NCBI GenBank assembly: GCA_030540085.1
Contig: JAUNWY010000003.1
Location: 1-64,000, forward strand
Direction of reading: 5' to 3'
Source of the DNA: Eggerthella sp.
Lineage (GTDB): Bacteria; Actinomycetota; Coriobacteriia; Coriobacteriales; Eggerthellaceae
DNA: 64,000 bases
The notes under the pieces are model-generated. The model was given only the letters and a program-made list of their open reading frames with translations, had not been told where the DNA came from and searched no databases. A program made the position numbers and the translations under genes. How positions within the stretch are numbered: the stretch's first letter is position 1; every line of letters starts with the position of its first letter. Below are positions 34,212-43,636 of this stretch, piece after piece.

Positions 34212-36770
34212 ATGAAAGAATACAATCCTCACGAGATTGAACCTCGTTGGCAAAAGGTGTGGGCCGAAACGGGCGCACATAAGGCAACGGAGGATACCAG
34301 CAAGCCGAAGCGCTATGTGCTCGAGATGTTCCCATACCCTTCGGGCGACATTCACATGGGCCACGTTCGCAATTACACCATCGGCGACGTAACGGCTCGC
34401 TATTACGCTATGCGCGGTTATGACGTGCTGCATCCAATGGGCTGGGACGCGTTTGGCCTGCCCGCAGAAAACGCCGCCATCAAGCACAACTCCCATCCCG
34501 CCAAATGGACGTATGCCAACATCGAAACGCAGAAGGCCAGCTTCAAGCGCATGGGCTTTTCCTATGACTGGGACCGCACCGTTGTTGCCTGCGATCCTGA
34601 GTATTATCGCTGGGGTCAGTGGATCTTCCTGCAAATGTACAAGCGTGGTTTGGTGGAACGCCGCAACAGCCCTGTAAACTGGTGCCCTAACTGCAAAACG
34701 GTTTTGGCGAACGAGCAGGTAACCGAAGGCGAATGCTGGCGTTGCCACGGCGCCGTCGAAAAGCGCGATCTTACCCAGTGGTACTACAAGATCACCGATT
34801 ACGCCCAGGAACTGCTGGACGATCTTGATCAGCTGAAAGGCTGGCCCGATCCCGTTAAGCAGATGCAAGCCAACTGGATCGGTCGTTCCGAAGGCGCCGA
34901 AGTTGATTTCGAGCTGATCCCCGCCGAGGGCAAAGACGACGGCCAGACCATTACGGTATTCACCACGCGCCCCGACACCCTGTTCGGCTGCAGCTTCTTC
35001 CTGCTTGCCCCTGAAAGCCCGCTGGTACACGACCTGGTGTGCGGCACCGAATACGAAGCCGAGGTTATGGCTTTGGTCGAGGGCGCTGCCAAGGTAAGCG
35101 CCGTAGAGCGAGCCCAGGGTGACCGCGAAAAGCATGGCGCCTTCACCGGCCGCTATGTTATCAACCCCGTTAACGGCGAAAAGGTTCCCGTTTGGGTTGC
35201 CGACTACATCGTTGCCGACTACGGCACCGGTGCTGTAATGGCTGTTCCCTGCGGCGACCAGCGCGACTTCGAGTTTGCCCGCAAGTACGATTTGCCCATC
35301 ATCCCCATTATCTTGGGCGAAGATGATCCGCTGTATCCCGAGCTCAACGGTGTGCAGGAGCGCAAGGTTACCACCGTCGATTGGGAAAAGTCTTACGAGG
35401 CTGAAGGTGTGTTGGTTCAGTCTGGCAAGTACACCGGCATGGTGGGCGGCAAGCATTCTCCTGCTGTCGACGCCATCATCGGCGACCTGGAGGCGCAGGG
35501 CAAGGGCAAGAAGTCGGTTCAGTTCCGCTTGCGCGATTGGCTCATTTCCCGTCAACGCTATTGGGGCAACCCTATTCCGATCATTTACTGCGACGACTGC
35601 GGTACCGTGCCCGTTCCTGAAGATCAGCTGCCTGTTACGCTGCCCAAGGACATCGATTTGGCTGCCGGCGAAACGCTTGCAACGCATGAGCAGTTCGCTC
35701 AGTGCACCTGCCCGAAGTGCGGCAAGCCTGCGCGTCGCGAAACCGACACCATGGATACCTTTACGTGTTCCAGCTGGTATTACATGCGCTATACCGATCC
35801 GCACAACACAGAGCTTCCTTTTTCGCCTGATCGCGTAAACCGCTGGATGCCGGTCGATCAGTATATCGGCGGTATCGAGCACGCCATCCTGCATCTGCTG
35901 TACAGCCGCTTCTTCACGAAGGTGCTGCGCGATATGGGTATGCTCGACTTCGACGAGCCCTTCACGAACTTGCTGTGCCAGGGTATGGTTCTCGACGAAA
36001 ACGGCGAGGTAATGTCGAAGTCGAAGGGCAACGTTATCAGCCCCGAAGACATGATCGCCGGATACGGTGCCGACGCAGTACGTGCCTACATTCTGTTCAT
36101 GGCTCCGCCTGATAAGGAACTGCAGTGGAATGAAGACGGCCTGGCTGGCATGTACAAGTTCTTGAACCGTACGTGGCGTATGGTGAACGATCTTGCAGGA
36201 AAGGCTGGCGAGGAAACCTCCTTCCAGGCTGGCGCAAAGGCGGAAGAGGCAAAGAAGGCTCATGACGAGCTTCTGCGCGAGCGCCATCGTGTGGTTGGCA
36301 AGGTTATCGACGACTTTGGCCGCAACAATTTCAATACGGCTATTGCTGCCATCATGGAATTGGTGAACGCTACAGGTGATTACCTGCGCAAGAACTCTGC
36401 TGAGGATCGTGCTGCCAATGCCGAGCTTGCTGCCTTCGACAAGGAAATTGCCGAGGTTATTGTGAAGCTGCTGGCTCCGATGGCCCCCCATTGGGCTGAA
36501 GAGCTGTGGCAGGATGTTTTGGGCAACGAAACTTCCGTACATAAGGAAGCTTGGCCCGAGTTCGACCCGAACGCTGCTAAGGCTTCCGAGGTTGAGCTGG
36601 CGGTGCAGGTTAACGGCAAGGTGAAGGCAAAGATCACCGTTGCCGCCGATGCGGCGGAAGACGCTATTCGCGAAACGGCCTTGAAGGCCATCGCCGACGC
36701 AACCGCTGGCAAGGACATCAAGAAGGTTATCGTTATCCCGGGCCGTTTGGTCAATGTGGTAGCAAAATAG
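34212..36770 (+). CDS. leuS: Leucyl-tRNA synthetase
   Basis: 852 residues, AAAAGGA about 9 bases upstream. A class Ia synthetase that charges tRNA-Leu in the cytosol. The HIGH motif is HMGH at 48-51, KMSKS is VMSKS with Met601-Ser604, and the zinc-type [13 protein letters not shown] is at about 160. The CP1 editing domain is present at about 220-410 ([27 protein letters not shown]), so the enzyme should proofread. The C-terminal domain ends in the bacterial pattern [11 protein letters not shown] ... VVAK. Normal length for bacteria. Followed by a strong terminator. Confidence 0.98.
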   Translation: MKEYNPHEIEPRWQKVWAETGAHKATEDTSKPKRYVLEMFPYPSGDIHMGHVRNYTIGDVTARYYAMRGYDVLHPMGWDAFGLPAENAAIKHNSHPAKWTYANIETQKASFKRMGFSYDWDRTVVACDPEYYRWGQWIFLQMYKRGLVERRNSPVNWCPNCKTVLANEQVTEGECWRCHGAVEKRDLTQWYYKITDYAQELLDDLDQLKGWPDPVKQMQANWIGRSEGAEVDFELIPAEGKDDGQTITVFTTRPDTLFGCSFFLLAPESPLVHDLVCGTEYEAEVMALVEGAAKVSAVERAQGDREKHGAFTGRYVINPVNGEKVPVWVADYIVADYGTGAVMAVPCGDQRDFEFARKYDLPIIPIILGEDDPLYPELNGVQERKVTTVDWEKSYEAEGVLVQSGKYTGMVGGKHSPAVDAIIGDLEAQGKGKKSVQFRLRDWLISRQRYWGNPIPIIYCDDCGTVPVPEDQLPVTLPKDIDLAAGETLATHEQFAQCTCPKCGKPARRETDTMDTFTCSSWYYMRYTDPHNTELPFSPDRVNRWMPVDQYIGGIEHAILHLLYSRFFTKVLRDMGMLDFDEPFTNLLCQGMVLDENGEVMSKSKGNVISPEDMIAGYGADAVRAYILFMAPPDKELQWNEDGLAGMYKFLNRTWRMVNDLAGKAGEETSFQAGAKAEEAKKAHDELLRERHRVVGKVIDDFGRNNFNTAIAAIMELVNATGDYLRKNSAEDRAANAELAAFDKEIAEVIVKLLAPMAPHWAEELWQDVLGNETSVHKEAWPEFDPNAAKASEVELAVQVNGKVKAKITVAADAAEDAIRETALKAIADATAGKDIKKVIVIPGRLVNVVAK

Positions 36771-36809
36771 CCAGAATGTGCTTTTAGGGGCCAGATCCGC
36801 TTGTGAACT

Positions 36810-36850
36810 GCCTCCCATTTCTTGGAAGCGAGAAATGGGAGGCTTTCTTA
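36810..36850 (+). terminator. Terminator of leuS
   Basis: GCCTCCCATTTCT and AGAAATGGGAGGC form a 13-bp perfect stem followed by TTTCTTA. Confidence 0.85.
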
Positions 36851-36932
36851 TGCATGCGGATTTCAGAGCAGGCCGCGTACGAACAAAACACGCGGACAAC
36901 GTGGAGGTTCCGAAACTCTTACGTGCGTTTGC

Positions 36933-36938
36933 TATGAT
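36933..36938 (+). promoter_or_regulatory. -10 element giving a probable leaderless mRNA
   Basis: TATGAT lies 8 bases before ATG 36947 (2 before an alternative ATG at 36941), without a Shine-Dalgarno. Confidence 0.5.
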
Positions 36939-36946
36939 CGATGCCT

Positions 36947-37657
36947 ATGGGAACTAAACGTAAAAAAGGATGCCTCCGCCGCTTAATCGAAGCCGTTATC
37001 GGCTTCGTGCTGTTTGTTGCGCTTGTGGTGGTGGGTGTCCCTCTAGGGATTAATGCTTGGGTTTGTGCAAGCACGCGCCCTGCCTTTGAATCTCAAGCTC
37101 AGGCAGCCGCTACTGCGGATGCCTTCGAAGCCGATGCCATTGTGGTATTGGGCGCTGGCATCAACTGGGACGGCAGCCCCTCGGCCGTTCTGAAAGATCG
37201 CCTTGATGTGGCTGACAACCTATACAACGCCGGGGTTGCTCCGAAGATCATCATGAGCGGCGACAACAGCGATTCTTCGTACAACGAGGTCATGGCTATG
37301 GCGAAGTACGCAAAGGCCAACGGCATTCCTGCCGAAGATATCTTCTGCGATCATGCGGGCCTTTCCACATACGACAGCATGTACCGCTTGAAGAATGTGT
37401 TCAACGTGCAGCGCTGCGTCATCGTCACGCAGGAGTACCATCTGTATCGTGCTGTGTACGATGCGCGCGGTTTCGGTATCGATGCACGTGGTGTTGCAAG
37501 CGATCTGAGCGATTACTCCAATAAGGATTCCTACGAGCAACGGGAATTCTTTGCGCGCATCAAAGACTTCTTCGGCATCATCACCAAGATGGAGCCGCAA
37601 ACGAAAAGCGAGCCGGTTTCCCTCAATCAATCGGGGACCGTTACCCAATGGTGGTAG
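36947..37657 (+). CDS. SanA/YdcF-family (DUF218) membrane protein
   Basis: 236 residues. One N-terminal membrane helix at about 15-40 follows a very basic start (TKRKKGCLRR); the rest would lie outside. The DUF218 core has AIVVLGAGIN (about 63-72), KIIMSGDNSDSSYNEVMAM and VTQEYHLYRAVY. SanA-like proteins are linked to envelope integrity and vancomycin tolerance in enterobacteria; the reaction is unknown. It is the first of three genes with short gaps (12 and 80 bases) on this strand. ATG 36947 is chosen because the -10 distance fits a leaderless start. Confidence 0.87.
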   Translation: MGTKRKKGCLRRLIEAVIGFVLFVALVVVGVPLGINAWVCASTRPAFESQAQAAATADAFEADAIVVLGAGINWDGSPSAVLKDRLDVADNLYNAGVAPKIIMSGDNSDSSYNEVMAMAKYAKANGIPAEDIFCDHAGLSTYDSMYRLKNVFNVQRCVIVTQEYHLYRAVYDARGFGIDARGVASDLSDYSNKDSYEQREFFARIKDFFGIITKMEPQTKSEPVSLNQSGTVTQWW

Positions 37658-37669
37658 AAAGGGGCAGCA

Positions 37670-38632
37670 ATGCCGAAAATCGTTATTGTTGACACCGACT
37701 TCGAAAACAATGATTTCGAAGTGCGTATGGCGAAGGACGCAGGCGTTGACATTGCCCTGTTCAACGAGCGCGAACCCGAAGCCATTATTCGCAATGCCTC
37801 CGATGCCGACGGCGTGGTTACTTCCTATGGCGAGTTCCCTCCCGAGGTGTTTGAGGCGCTTCCGAATTTGCGCGTGGTAAGCCGAACGGGCATTGGGTAT
37901 GACAGCATCGACGTGCCTGCGGCAACGAAGAACGGTACTGCTGTCTGCGTAGTGCCTGGTTACGGTACTGAAGTGGTGTCCGACCACGCTATTACGCTGG
38001 CGCTTTGCGTGCTGCGTCGCTTGAACGAAACCGATGCGGATATGCGCGCCGGTATTTGGGACTATACGCGCCATCGTCCTTATGGCCAGGTGTTCGGCCG
38101 CGTGTTCGGCGTGGTGGGTATGGGCGAAATCGGTCGCGCTACCGCCCGTAAGGCTTCTGGACTGGGCTTTAAGGTGGTGTGCTGTTCGCGTTCCCTTACG
38201 CCGGGTCGCCGCACGCCCGAAGGCTACGACATCCTGGAGTACGAAGAGCTGCTGAAGTGTGCTGATGTGGTCAGCTTCCATACGGCTCTCACCCCTGACA
38301 CCCATCATCTGCTTGATGCACGCCGCATATCGCTTATGAAGGATAGCGCGGTGGTGGTGAACACTTCGCGCGGTGCGGTTGTCGATACCCTTGCCTTGGC
38401 TGAAGCGCTTGAGGAGGGCAAGCTGTGGGGTGCTGGCATTGATGTGTTCGAAGGCGAGCCAGTCGATCCGGGCCATCCGCTGATGAGGGCCCCTCATACG
38501 GTGCTCAGCCCGCATGTGGCGTATTGGTCTGAGGAATCGGGCATTGAACTGCGCACGCGCGCCATGCAGGCTGCTATCGATGTGGTTACGGGTGTGCGCC
38601 CGAAGGACTGCCTGAATCCTGAGGTCTTGTAA
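37670..38632 (+). CDS. D-isomer 2-hydroxyacid dehydrogenase
   Basis: 320 residues, GGGG-type RBS, 12 bases after the SanA-like gene. NAD-binding GVVGMGEIGR is at about 145-154; catalytic Arg in NTSRGAVVD, Glu in DVFEGEPVD and His in LSPHVAYWSEES are all present. It belongs to the phosphoglycerate/hydroxypyruvate dehydrogenase group, but lacks the regulatory ACT domain of SerA. The substrate could be 3-phosphoglycerate, glyoxylate-type or another 2-keto acid; the sequence does not decide. Confidence 0.92.
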   Translation: MPKIVIVDTDFENNDFEVRMAKDAGVDIALFNEREPEAIIRNASDADGVVTSYGEFPPEVFEALPNLRVVSRTGIGYDSIDVPAATKNGTAVCVVPGYGTEVVSDHAITLALCVLRRLNETDADMRAGIWDYTRHRPYGQVFGRVFGVVGMGEIGRATARKASGLGFKVVCCSRSLTPGRRTPEGYDILEYEELLKCADVVSFHTALTPDTHHLLDARRISLMKDSAVVVNTSRGAVVDTLALAEALEEGKLWGAGIDVFEGEPVDPGHPLMRAPHTVLSPHVAYWSEESGIELRTRAMQAAIDVVTGVRPKDCLNPEVL

Positions 38633-38712
38633 AGGGCGGAGCTTCGCCCTGTCTTCTTCTCATCCCGCCGAGGGAGGGTGCTTCCATTCCCGTCAAAACG
38701 AAGGAGCTGAAC

Positions 38713-39165
38713 ATGCTTGTTGGCGTGATCTCCGATATCCATGGTCATTTGAGTGAGCAGGCCTACGATGCCTTGCAGCCGTGTGACATGATTCTGTGCG
38801 CTGGTGACGTTGAGCGCCCGACCATCCTTATGGAGCTTGATGCCATCGCCCCAACGGTTGCGGTGCTGGGCAATTGCGATTCCAGTCTGCGGGGGATGGA
38901 TATTCCCTTCACGGCGTCTCCTCGTATTGGCGGGGTGCGCTTTTTCATGACGCATCGCCCCGAAGACATTGGCATCGTTGCCGAAGATGTGCGTGTGGTG
39001 GTGCATGGCCACACTCATATTCCCCGCGAAGAGTGCATAGAGGGAGTTCTGTACTTGAACCCGGGAAGTGCTAGCAAGCCGCGTGGCGGCAGCAAGCGGG
39101 GCATTGCTCGTCTTGCCATCGATGTTGGCAAGGTTGCAGACGTCGAATTCGTAACATGGGAATAG
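38713..39165 (+). CDS. YfcE/MJ0936-type phosphodiesterase
   Basis: 150 residues, AAGGAG RBS. A calcineurin-like metallophosphoesterase: SDIHGH (metal ligands Asp8, His10), CAGDVE, GNCD, MTHR and HGHTHIP with NPGS follow in the family order. Enzymes of this type hydrolyse phosphodiesters such as cyclic nucleotides or bis-pNPP; the physiological substrate is usually unknown. It lies 80 bases after the dehydrogenase and precedes tRNA-Lys. Confidence 0.9.
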   Translation: MLVGVISDIHGHLSEQAYDALQPCDMILCAGDVERPTILMELDAIAPTVAVLGNCDSSLRGMDIPFTASPRIGGVRFFMTHRPEDIGIVAEDVRVVVHGHTHIPREECIEGVLYLNPGSASKPRGGSKRGIARLAIDVGKVADVEFVTWE

Positions 39166-39250
39166 ACGAGGCGGCGCTCCCGTCTGTGCGGTTAGGGAAT
39201 GGCAATAATAGGCGAAATGGCTAAAAGAGGCAGGCTCAAAAAATGGCAAG

Positions 39251-39279
39251 TTGACCCAAAGGGACTTGCCCGTTAGAAT
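39251..39279 (+). promoter_or_regulatory. Promoter of tRNA-Lys
   Basis: TTGACC (39251-39256) and TAGAAT (39274-39279) with 17-base spacing, 24 bases before the mature tRNA. Confidence 0.8.
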
Positions 39280-39302
39280 ACATACTTGCATTTTATGCAT
39301 GT

Positions 39303-39378
39303 GCGCCGTTAGCTCAGCTGGTAGAGCAGGGGACTTTTAATCCCAAGGCCGCGGGTTCGATTCCCTCACGGCGCACCA
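39303..39378 (+). tRNA. tRNA-Lys (UUU)
   Basis: A 76-base cloverleaf with an encoded CCA. Acceptor GCGCCGT/ACGGCGC, D-arm GCTC/GAGC, anticodon loop CTTTTAA with anticodon TTT, TTCGATT in the T-loop. Two stem positions do not pair (27-43 G·A and 50-64 C·T), which weakens but does not break the arms. A terminator follows directly. Confidence 0.96.
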
Positions 39379-39390
39379 CTTCGCAACTAA

Positions 39391-39416
39391 GGCCCGCCGC
39401 AAGGCGGGCCTTTTTT
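39391..39416 (+). terminator. Terminator of tRNA-Lys
   Basis: GGCCCGCCGCAAGGCGGGCC hairpin followed by six Ts. Confidence 0.92.
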
Positions 39417-39529
39417 GCATGCAATGGGCGCAGCTTCGTTTTGGGTAATAAGCCCATGTCCCTCTGGCCCATGTCCCCCCCCTCTCTCTCGGGTTTTGCC
39501 CCGTTGCTGCTGCTGGGGCTGCGTGTCTT

Positions 39530-39735
39530 TTGACGGAATTTGTCCTAGTGCCGCCGCTGAGGTCTTGCACGCTTTTCGTGGGATCCGTTCCGTTGGGGGC
39601 TGTCGGGTCTTGCCTGCCTTTCGCGGGGTTCGCCCTGCCGGGGTCGCCGAGAGCTCACATGTCTTTCAGGGGATCCGCCCTGTTGGGGCGATTCGCCCTT
39701 TGTTGGATCTGCCCTATTGCGACAATCGGTCCATC
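39530..39735 (-). repeat. Degenerate satellite beside family A copy 2
   Basis: In the orientation of the inverted element, this block consists of degenerate units such as AGGGCGAATCGCCCCA and ACAGGGCGGATCCCCTGAA, resembling the 16-17-bp units beside copy 1. It lies on the same (canonical right) side of the element. Confidence 0.55.
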
Positions 39736-39922
39736 AAAAACAAAAATCCCGCCATTTTTGCAACTTTTTTGCGATTGCGGACTCTTTTCCGCTCCCTCTA
39801 AGCGGAAATATGCTGCTGTACGCCCGATCACCTGCGCTTTTGCGCCGTGATCCGCGATCAGAGGAGTCCATGACAATCCGCAATCGCAAAAAAGTTGCAA
39901 TCTGAGCCGATTTTTTGTTTTC
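39736..39922 (-). repeat. Family A element, copy 2 (187 bp, inverted)
   Basis: It begins AAAAACAAAAATCCC and ends GTTTTC, with arms containing GCAACTTTTTTGCGATTGCGG. The interior, reverse complemented, has GGCGCAAAAGCGCAGGTGAT, matching copy 1. On its other side (about 39957-40085) GATGG-led units of 28-36 bp recur; the rest of the gap to 40286 is empty apart from the -10 of the next gene. Confidence 0.85.
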
Positions 39923-40272
39923 AGACTCCCCGCAAAGGGTTCGGGGCGGCATCGGGGATGGTACGGAGCAAGTCTGGCGCTGCGAGATGGTACGGGAATG
40001 GCGCAAGTCCGGCGTTGCGGGATGGTCTGGGTGCAGCCCGGGTCCACGCTGCGGAATGAATTCGGGGCGGCCTGGGTGTAGCACCGTGGAGCCCGCGTAT
40101 TCTCTTCGCCATAGCGGTGTTGTCTGTATGGCGACACTTCGGGCGAATGTCGAATGCCGTATCGAACAACCGAAAATCCTCATCGAGCGCGCGTTCGGGA
40201 TTGATCTTCGCCTTCCTATGTGTATCCCTTGTGCAACTCGTGAACGTTTGCGGGGCGCATTTGGCCCTGTGT

Positions 40273-40278
40273 TAAAGT
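40273..40278 (+). promoter_or_regulatory. -10 element giving a probable leaderless mRNA
   Basis: TAAAGT lies 8 bases before ATG 40287; there is no Shine-Dalgarno. Confidence 0.45.
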
Positions 40279-40286
40279 CACCAAAC

Positions 40287-42188
40287 ATGACTTTTTCACC
40301 TGCAACAACAGCCAAAGCCTACTGCTCATCGCATCGCGAGGGCGTTCTTGCTGCGCTCAATTGGGCCTGTATTTTGTTGGTGGGCCCCTTGCTGTGTGCT
40401 GCTGTGGCTGAAACCCTTAGCCTTTCTGGCGTTTCGGGCCTTGAACAAGGTTTTTTCCTGCTCAACGCTTCTATCTATCTGTTTATCCATCTCGTTGCCT
40501 ATTTGATTATTCGCAACACACGCATCACCTGCTTGGTGGTGTTCCTGGCGGTGCTGGGCTTCAGTGTTGCTAATCACTACGTTATTGCGTTTACGGGTAT
40601 CCCCATCACGTTCGGTGATCTTATGTCTGCGGGAGTGGGCATGTCGGTGGCGGGCGGCTATACGTATGCGCTCGATGCTCAAGTGGTCCAGAGCCTGACC
40701 GCTGCATTTGTCTATGTGATTGCGCTGTTTGTAATTCCGCGTTCGAAGCTGCGTGTGAATTTCGGAAGCAACCAGATGGCGCTTGCCGTTGTTGCCGTGG
40801 CCACCGTTGGCCTGGGCGCCTATTTGTATGGCGACGAAGAGGCGTGGAGTCATATCGACACGCACGAATGGAATCCCGCGTACCCCTATTCCCATTACGG
40901 TTTTGCGGCAAGTTTCGCATCGGATGCCGCCTCGTCTTCGACGGTGAATGCGGAAGGCTACGACATTGATGCCCTCTGGCAAACCGACGAAGCGTCGGGC
41001 GTAACCCAGGTCAATGTCGGGCATGGGTATCTGACTGAGGCTGATGGCGTGCCTGCGTATACCCAGGCAACCGAAGAATCTCCCAATATCGTAGTGGTGA
41101 TGAACGAATCGTTCTCTGACCTAACTACCTACTTGGATGGTTACGAAACGAGTACCGACCCAATGCCCTACGTGCGCTCGCTTATGAAGCGCGGCGATGT
41201 GGTTTCGGGCACCTGTGCCGTTTCTTCAGATATGGGCACGGGCACTGCCAATTCCGAATTCGAATTCCTGACGGGCAATTCCATGTCCTATTTCAAGGGA
41301 AATACCCCGTATGTTCAGTTCATCGACGCGGAAACGCCCAGCCTGGCCTCGTTGCTTGCCGGTCGTGGCTACTGCACTATGGCCATGCACGCCTATGAGC
41401 GCGCTGGATACAACCGCGTGAAGGTGTATGACCGCCTTGGCTTCGAAACGTACAAGGGCATAGAAGATTTCGATGTTGATCTGGATTACGCCCGTGGCTA
41501 TCCGACCGACGAGGCGAACTATCGTCAGCTCATCAAGGATTTCGAGGAAAACCGCGGTGGTGCCCCGCAGTTCCTGTTCAACATCACGATGCAGAACCAC
41601 GGCGGCTACTATGCGTCCGATTACGAATGGCCCGTTCTTGTTCGTGAGGTGTCGCCAGTAGATTCATACGACGAATCGGTTATCGCCTACGAATCCAGTG
41701 TTCATATGGCGGACGAATCGGTGCGCCAGCTCATCTCGTACTTCGAGACAGTGGATGAACCCACGGTCGTGCTTTTCTTTGGCGACCATGAGCCACGCCT
41801 TTCTAACGAATTCTACTCAAGCTGGTTTACCGATGAGAACGATCTCGATCTAGAAACCACCGCGCAGCTCCATAAAACTCCTTTCTTTATTTGGGGCAAC
41901 TACGATTTGAATACCGAATCGATCCAGAAGGGTTCGGCGGTTTCGTTGAACTACCTGTCCACCGTGCTGTTTCAAACGGCAGGGATGCAGCTTTCGCCAT
42001 ACCAGGAATACTTGGCGGATCTTCGCATGGAGCACCCCGTAATTTCGGCTCGGTACTTCACCACCGCATTCGGCGATAAGGTTGGCACGACGCCTTCGGC
42101 GTTCACCGATTCGATTCGCGAGTATCAGTGGCTTCAGTACAACTGCGTATTCGACCGCGCTCACCGCATCCCCGGTTTCTATTCGTAG
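40287..42188 (+). CDS. LtaS-like membrane phosphoglycerol transferase (sulfatase fold)
   Basis: 633 residues. Five hydrophobic segments within the first 185 residues are followed by a large extracytoplasmic alkaline-phosphatase/sulfatase domain. LtaS motifs: IVVVMNESFSD (metal-binding Glu and region), SDMGTGTANSEFEFLTG with the catalytic Thr, FNITMQNHGGYY and LFFGDHEPRL. Such enzymes transfer glycerol phosphate or related groups to polyglycerol phosphate chains or glycans. The product polymer here is unknown. ATG 40287 is favoured because the membrane domain starts soon after it and a -10 fits; the longer frame upstream runs through the repeat region. Confidence 0.9.
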   Translation: MTFSPATTAKAYCSSHREGVLAALNWACILLVGPLLCAAVAETLSLSGVSGLEQGFFLLNASIYLFIHLVAYLIIRNTRITCLVVFLAVLGFSVANHYVIAFTGIPITFGDLMSAGVGMSVAGGYTYALDAQVVQSLTAAFVYVIALFVIPRSKLRVNFGSNQMALAVVAVATVGLGAYLYGDEEAWSHIDTHEWNPAYPYSHYGFAASFASDAASSSTVNAEGYDIDALWQTDEASGVTQVNVGHGYLTEADGVPAYTQATEESPNIVVVMNESFSDLTTYLDGYETSTDPMPYVRSLMKRGDVVSGTCAVSSDMGTGTANSEFEFLTGNSMSYFKGNTPYVQFIDAETPSLASLLAGRGYCTMAMHAYERAGYNRVKVYDRLGFETYKGIEDFDVDLDYARGYPTDEANYRQLIKDFEENRGGAPQFLFNITMQNHGGYYASDYEWPVLVREVSPVDSYDESVIAYESSVHMADESVRQLISYFETVDEPTVVLFFGDHEPRLSNEFYSSWFTDENDLDLETTAQLHKTPFFIWGNYDLNTESIQKGSAVSLNYLSTVLFQTAGMQLSPYQEYLADLRMEHPVISARYFTTAFGDKVGTTPSAFTDSIREYQWLQYNCVFDRAHRIPGFYS

Positions 42189-42301
42189 GGAAGCGAGTGA
42201 TCAGTATATGGTGGCCTTGTGATGGTGCCTTGCAAAGAGAATAGGTGTTTTGCTAAAATCTCCATTTGCGTTTGACTACCTATTTGCTTGAAGGAGCTAC
42301 C

Positions 42302-42520
42302 TTGGCTAAAGAAGATGCAATTGAACTGGAGGGCACCGTACTCGAGGCTCTTCCAAACGCTATGTTTAAGGTAGAGCTTGAAAACGGTCACACCATTCTT
42401 GCCCACATTTCCGGCAAGATGCGTATGCACTACATCAAGATCCTCCCTGGCGACAAGGTTCAGGTTGAACTCTCTGTATACGACCTCGATCGTGGTCGTA
42501 TCACCTATCGCTACAAGTAA
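42302..42520 (+). CDS. infA: Translation initiation factor IF-1
   Basis: 72 residues from TTG 42302 with AAGGAG at about 42291. The whole S1/OB-fold is present ([49 protein letters not shown]). It binds the ribosomal A site during initiation. First gene of the infA-rpmJ-rpsM-rpsK-rpsD-rpoA-rplQ cluster. Confidence 0.98.
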   Translation: MAKEDAIELEGTVLEALPNAMFKVELENGHTILAHISGKMRMHYIKILPGDKVQVELSVYDLDRGRITYRYK

Positions 42521-42705
42521 GTAGCAAACTAGCGCACCTCACAGGGTGAAGTGCGCTTTTGTCGTTTGCGAGCCCGCGGCGCAAGCGCATTCACGTGGGG
42601 AAGGGGAAACCCAAAGCCGCCCCATGAAGCGGAAACAAAACAAACTATCGCCTGCGGCTGGGCGTGGTAGATAAAAGAGAAACACATTACCGAAAGGAAA
42701 TTGAA

Positions 42706-42819
42706 ATGAAGGTACGTCCTTCGGTCAAGAAAATGTGCGACAAGTGCAAGATCATTCGACGCCACGGCAAGGTACTCGTAATCTGCGAGAACCCTCGTCA
42801 CAAGCAGCGTCAGGGTTAA
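42706..42819 (+). CDS. rpmJ: 50S ribosomal protein L36
   Basis: A 37-residue protein, [19 protein letters not shown] to KQRQG, with GAAAGGAAA upstream. It has the zinc-binding set Cys11, Cys14, Cys27 and His32 (the C+ form). It sits between infA and rpsM, the standard place. Confidence 0.98.
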   Translation: MKVRPSVKKMCDKCKIIRRHGKVLVICENPRHKQRQG

Positions 42820-42838
42820 AGAGAAAGGGAACGTATTC

Positions 42839-43207
42839 ATGGCACGTCTCGTTGGTGTCGACCTTCCTCGCGACAAGCGCATTGAAGTCGGCTTGACCTA
42901 TATCTACGGCATTGGCCTCACCACCTCCAAGAAGATCCTCGCAGAAACCGGTGTTAACCCCGATACCCGCGTAAACGATCTTACGGAAGATGAACTTTCC
43001 AAGCTTCGTGACTACATCCAGGCTAACCTCACCACTGAGGGCGACCTGCACCGCGAAGTATCTCAGAATATTAAGCGCCTCATGGAAATCGGTTGCTACC
43101 GTGGCCTGCGTCATCGTCGTGGCCTGCCCGTTCGCGGTCAGCGCACTCACACGAACGCTCGTACGCGTAAAGGTCCCAAGCGTCAAATCGGTGGCAAGAA
43201 GAAGTAG
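42839..43207 (+). CDS. rpsM: 30S ribosomal protein S13
   Basis: 122 residues, AAAGGGA upstream, 19 bases after rpmJ. Family features: [20 protein letters not shown] at the start, [12 protein letters not shown], and the basic C-terminal tail [15 protein letters not shown] that contacts tRNA. It lies in the 30S head. Confidence 0.98.
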   Translation: MARLVGVDLPRDKRIEVGLTYIYGIGLTTSKKILAETGVNPDTRVNDLTEDELSKLRDYIQANLTTEGDLHREVSQNIKRLMEIGCYRGLRHRRGLPVRGQRTHTNARTRKGPKRQIGGKKK

Positions 43208-43218
43208 AGGTGTAACTA

Positions 43219-43617
43219 GTGGCAGCTAAGAAAAACGTTCGCACGCGCATCAAGCGTTCTGACCGCAAGAACATCGCTGTTGGCGCTGCACACATCAAAT
43301 CCACTTTCAATAACACGATCGTTTCCATCACGGATCCTCAGGGCAATGTAATTTCCTGGCAGTCCGCTGGTACCGTCGGCTTCAAGGGCTCTCGTAAGTC
43401 CACGCCGTTCGCAGCTCAGATGGCAGCTGAGGCAGCAGCAAAGACCGCTATGGAGCATGGCTTGAAGAAGGTTGCTGTATTCGTGAAGGGTCCCGGTTCC
43501 GGTCGCGAAACCGCTATCCGTTCCCTTCAGGCAGCTGGCCTCGAAGTAGCTAGCATCCAGGATTGCACCCCTATCCCGCACAACGGTTGCCGTCAGCGCA
43601 AGCGTCGTCGCGTCTAA
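43219..43617 (+). CDS. rpsK: 30S ribosomal protein S11
   Basis: 132 residues from a GTG with AGGTG upstream, 11 bases after rpsM. Typical segments: [47 protein letters not shown] and the tail [13 protein letters not shown]. It forms part of the 30S platform. Confidence 0.98.
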   Translation: MAAKKNVRTRIKRSDRKNIAVGAAHIKSTFNNTIVSITDPQGNVISWQSAGTVGFKGSRKSTPFAAQMAAEAAAKTAMEHGLKKVAVFVKGPGSGRETAIRSLQAAGLEVASIQDCTPIPHNGCRQRKRRRV

Positions 43618-43636
43618 CTGAAAGGATCGATACACT

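Noticed and set aside
34002-36899. A 965-codon minus-strand open frame opposite leuS
   Set aside because: It is the antisense shadow of leucyl-tRNA synthetase, whose motifs are all on the plus strand; its composition is not protein-like. The same applies to long antisense frames opposite copA, nrdD, guaB, apbE, cstA and the M18 peptidase.
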